DNA of 64,000 nt from Pyrus communis (lineage: Eukaryota > Streptophyta > Magnoliopsida > Rosales > Rosaceae). The notes under the pieces were generated by a model. That model made no database searches, was not told the origin of the DNA, and saw nothing but the letters and a program-made list of their open reading frames with translations. Both the position numbers and the translations under genes were made by a program. The stretch spans positions 20,484,460-20,548,459 of the forward strand of contig NC_084819.1 of assembly GCF_963583255.1 (NCBI RefSeq), given 5' to 3'. Each line of letters begins with the position of its first letter. Within the stretch, counting starts at the first letter, position 1. Shown piece after piece: positions 59,735-64,000 of the stretch.

Positions 59735-61130
59735 TCCTCTCAAGACCTCATGCCAAGTGCTATTAGATGTGAACAACATTTCATCGATATTAGGTGAGCA
59801 CAAAAGGGTCTCGTATTAGGCATTCGAAGGATCCTTAAAGGACCTACTCTAGCTGTTTCTCTAACCTCCGAAGGGTCTTGGAGCCACTCGAGTCCCTATA
59901 TGAATCTGCCCCTGTATATCGATATAAAATATCATCACAATAATATCTAAGTTGAATAAGTTAGCCTTTTGAAAAAATGTTGATGCTATCATCACATTTA
60001 CATATCGCTGATTATAACGTCTCAGTTATATCTTCGTTTCAGCTAGATTGTACTTTCACATTTAACATGTAATTAACTTACGCTATAGTTACAATAACAT
60101 GCTCGTTACAAAGTAACTAGGGTAACGTGACCTACCATAAAAGACAAAATGGATCAAACATGAAGATATGTTAAATGTTAATAGGATTTTCAATAGGTGA
60201 CAGGTCACAACAATGTCTGTTGAGTTATTTGGAATCACAGCTCGAATCCAAACTCTTGCGGTCTCTCATATTAATGTTGATGACGTATTGGCGTTGTCAA
60301 GAGATTCCATGAAGGCTCCTTCCCCTTGCATGAATGCCCGCGCTCTCCTCTCCAGATGACAGGCACGTGATCTCACTTGCTTGCCTCCCTACTTTTGTCT
60401 GCAACCGCAAGTTCTGCAAGCGGCAGCAAACCATTGTTCTTTGGATATTTAGCTGCACATTAATTTGGAGTGTGGTGCGTCGCCAAAACTGGTAAAACAA
60501 TATGTTTACTGGACTGGCAGTGATTAAGGAGTTTGGCGTTTAGCTTTGGATGGACAGTTCTGTAGTAAACTCATCTGTAATCAAGTACAAGTACTGAGAT
60601 TTAGCTTATTTGGTAGGATTTTATGGCATTTAAGAAGATATTATATCCTGTAACCAGTGATATATGTCGGTCTTCTGATCTTTCTTTATGTATATGATTT
60701 TGTGTCCAACTCTCATGTTATTATAATTGATATTCGGTTCGTTTGAAAAATGTTTTTAAATAATTTAAAAAAGTTTTTAGATAAAATATTTTTAAATTTC
60801 AAAAACACTTGATGTGTTTCGTGTAAAAAGTACTGAGTTGATTAAAAATACTTCACAAACGAACATACACATAGACATATGTATCATAGAATAGGTTTTC
60901 TCCTGAAAACGAAGTTACTGCATCGACTGACCATGGAATTTGTGCATGTGTTTTAATCATTTCCATTTAGCTAGGTAAGAAAATTTACTGTAAAATGTCA
61001 CAGCTAGCTGACCTGACAGCACTACCATCAAATGCACAATAATTGAAGTGTAGATATTTGCTGAACTACTCGACCAGCAACTTGAATACCTCAAAGGAAG
61101 ATATTTATTTGCTTTTATCTCATATCTCAG
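59735..61130. other. Intergenic DNA
   Basis: No gene or element recognised. Open frames are short and without motifs. Confidence 0.4.
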
Positions 61131-61133
61131 TTA

Positions 61134-61850
61134 GGCCAACTCCAATCCATGAACTAAAAACTATAATGTCCCTTTTATTCTCCTCCAATTCATTCCATTC
61201 CAAGTTTTAATTTGGGCTTAAAACCTAAAATCTAAAAAATAGATAGAAATCGGCCTAGATTTAGCCTATAAAATAGTGTCGGCCCCACCAGCACAAGTGA
61301 AACTCGACGCTTGAGCACCAGAAGCCCTAGGAGACGCGTGCACGCGGGCGACATGCCAAGGCTGAGACCGGCGTGGCCCCACCCACGTGGGCATGTTGGC
61401 CACTTGTGCTAGAGACCCAACGGCTATTTTTAATCCAACGGTTGAGATAAATAAGCCGTTGGTTGATCCAACGGCCTACATTCAATTTATTTATTTATTT
61501 ATTGAATCCGACAACTGAGATTGAATATAATCAAATCTAATGGTAAAAAATAGATCTAACGGCCCAAATTCAAATCCAACAGCTAAAATAATTAAAAAAA
61601 ATTTATTTAAATATTTATCAGAATTTAAATATTTTTAGGTTAAAATGTTCATAAAATTAATTTAGAATAGTCTACATAATTTTTTTTTAAAGTTAATTTA
61701 AAAAAAAAAAAAAACTTAAATTCATTCTTTAATAATTTGAAGTTAAAATTTTAGGCCAAAATAATTAAAGTAGAAAAGCTATTTCTAAATTAAAACCTAA
61801 ATTTTTTAAACTAAAAAATTTAATTTTTAAATCAAGGATCGAAGATGATC
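61134..61850. mobile_element. Tourist/Harbinger-type MITE, copy 2 (reverse orientation)
   Basis: Flanked by TTA (61131-61133 and 61851-61853). The left end GGCCAACTCCAATCC corresponds to the right end of the copy at 6635-7255. The stretch 61620-61680 (taggttaaaatgttcataaa and around) is the reverse complement of 6800-6860 with few changes. Several AACGG/CCGTT and ATTTATTTATTT tracts are shared too. No coding capacity. Confidence 0.75.
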
Positions 61851-62094
61851 TTAGTAACTAGTCGAATATCTAGAAGAAATGTATTGGCATCTGCATCATT
61901 AAATCCTGGAAATTATAATCTCGCTAGGATAGGGACCCCAAAGAGTTCACATGCCCCCTGTACTCTGGTGTCCTCCCCTCCTTTCCAACTGTCCTATCTC
62001 TCCCTCATTAGGCCCCTCAATGATTACCAATGCTAAACCTACTTTCAAGAGTTGTCCCTCTAGCTATACACCTCCAAAGGGAGAGCATCTAACC

Positions 62095-62282
62095 ATCTTA
62101 AAACTTTATAGAAAGATGATTCTTTATTCTCTTAATTTCTGTATCCTTTCATGCTCTCCTATTTGAATAACTACGGTTAAACCACTTAGAAATAATAAGA
62201 CAAAAAGTAATGTGTGAGAGGAAATAATGAAAGAAAATAAAAATAAGAGAGTAAAGAATCCTCCTCCAACTTTATAAGGGTC
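62095..62282. mobile_element. Candidate fold-back MITE
   Basis: The left arm aactttatagaaagatgatt (about 62101) with ctttattctcttaattt reappears as the reverse complement of the right arm (about 62225-62278, agagtaaagaatcctcctcc). The arms are about 40 bp around a 100-bp centre. No target duplication is resolved. Confidence 0.45.
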
Positions 62283-62733
62283 AGCTGGGCAAGTTCTTTT
62301 GAGGTTGTTGAGAAGAGTTAAACATGATAGTACGAAGGGAGAGCATTGTGCCATCTAACTGTCTTGAAAGGGACATACTAGGCAGCTTCACTTTATGGGC
62401 CTGGGACGAGATGCTAAAGTTGCATTATTTCAAGCTAATCGTGTAGTCATGTGAACAAATTAAAAGACATTTTATCCGGTTCAAGGGGGTACTTTCTTGA
62501 TCGCCTTATTCAAAGATCTAAAAAAGAAATGACTCACATCCTTCACGTTTCATTCATTTGTGCAGAGGCATATTTTTTCCTTTAATGATTTTAGATTTTT
62601 TTTTGTTCGGAAAGCGTAGAATCGTGAAAAAGAGGAGTTCATTCTCATCAATTCACTCCGTGATTGATTTACGAAACTTTATACTTATGATTGGAATCGT
62701 TCATTTATGAAGCATTTTGTAAATATCATTTTT

Positions 62734-62771
<38 letters not shown>

Positions 62772-64000
62772 ATAAAATATGAGACTATTTAGTTAACGAA
62801 TTGTTAAAAAAAATGTATAGATTCGGTAAAAAGTATTAAAAATCATCTATATATTTGGTACAATTGATTGACTAAACAACATTTATTTTAATTGATTTTT
62901 AATATAGATAATCTTTACAAAATATATATATGAACAGTTCTAATTATAAACACAAAATTTTATAAATCAGCTATTCAGTGAATTGGGGAGGAGCTCCTCC
63001 TCATCCCTGAGAAGCCAAGTATGGATCAAGTTAAAAAAAAAAAAAACACCATCATAAAGGGTTAGTTGTGCACCTTCATTTTGTGGTTGTGGGATAGAAA
63101 GTCACTGAACCATCAACCATATGATGCTTTCCTTAGAACAGTAACAAGTTGCCTTACTTTCTCCAGCACGTGGAGAAAAACTTACCTAATAGACTAAATT
63201 AGATGTCAAAGTACGAATATTTCAAAACAGTCACACATTGTTGAATCGTGAAATCCGAACACTTGTCATATTACATGTCTCTACACTTTACTTATTTTTT
63301 TAGGAGAAACTTGATGTAGGTCCAATTTTTTGAGCCAATAGTAGGAATAGTCTAATTTATTAAAATAAGTCCAATTCCTTAAATCTTATTATTTTATTAT
63401 CAATAATTATCTCTTAAATGATAAGATTTATTATAAAAATCAAATTTCTTCCTAATTATCTCGTTGATTATTTATTTATTTTGTTCTTTCTTGTTCTTTA
63501 TCCCGTTTTAAACCCCATTTATAGATTTTAGTTTTTATTTTTATAATCAACCTATATCATAGGTTAATTATATTTATCTACCTATATGACATTCTTTTTT
63601 ATAATCAAGTAAGATTCATGTGTCTTGCTTTTAGATATATTATGTTTTTTCTACCTTTTAGTTAAGTTTCATATCTTACTTATAGGTATGATATACGTAC
63701 ATTCATATATTTGTTACTTGAGTTAGGGTAGAATGATTTGCAGATAGATTTATGTCAATATATTATTATTTTGTTATAAGATATTAATTATATTTTTTGG
63801 GGTTGAAAATTCATAATATTAGAAGATTTTAATTGATTTTTAATATTTTTAGAAAATAGAAAATGAGCATTAAAAAAGAAAATAAATATAATTAGGTAAT
63901 TAGACTCACTCCTAAAAATCATATATGTTTTTGGACCTGGATCTAAAAGTTCTTTTTTTTTATTGTTAAGAATTAAAGTTATAATTTTCGTTATGATAAA
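62283..64000. other. AT-rich intergenic end of the window
   Basis: No gene. Poly(A) run at about 62738-62768; otherwise AT-rich DNA with many short A/T runs. Confidence 0.45.

Overview
This is nuclear DNA from a flowering plant. The genes have many short GT-AG introns, AT-rich intergenic DNA, plant-only families (myosin XI, VQ protein, GIF1, MyoB, fused PurK-PurE) and many small inverted-repeat transposons. The protein sequences and MITE types suggest a woody eudicot, probably Rosaceae (apple/pear type); that placement is inference from memory of these families, not from a search.

Layout. Positions 1-17.2 kb hold a tandem array of a small, uncharacterised protein family, all on the + strand. 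Type A genes are at 895, 3971 and 8388, an intact type B gene at 9884, and a divergent member at 16682. There are also a type B pseudogene (about 5625-6177), a type B gene cut by a Ty1/copia retrotransposon (10923-11422 plus 15371-15438), and a type B 5' relic (about 1978-2150). The array grew as A-B pairs: block 1-2150 is repeated at 3235-5690, where a 508-bp solo LTR has landed. Members share a two-fold 'FSDYINRxKxKI' motif and an upstream 'TGGGAATATnnTCCCA'-type element.

Positions 18.6-29.4 kb hold a secreted CDR1-type aspartic protease (+), a domesticated Mutator transposase of MUSTANG type (-), and a myosin-binding protein with a GTD-binding domain (+). Positions 31.4-39.4 kb hold the fused purine enzyme PurK-PurE (+, 16 coding exons) and, tail to tail with it, the GPI-transamidase catalytic subunit GPI8 (-, 10 coding exons). 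Positions 41.4-51.6 kb hold a full class XI myosin (+, 38 coding exons, 1529 aa). Positions 54.3-58.6 kb hold a single-exon VQ protein (+) and the growth co-activator GIF1/AN3 (-, 4 exons). The last 5 kb has no gene that I can support; it holds MITEs and AT-rich DNA.

Most genes here are unrelated housekeeping or developmental loci. Two points stand out functionally. A myosin XI and a myosin-binding protein, potential partners in organelle transport, lie 12 kb apart. The small-protein array is an actively expanding and decaying cluster of unknown function, and is the best candidate here for something undescribed. I joined exons by hand and checked reading phase at every junction of the multi-exon genes.
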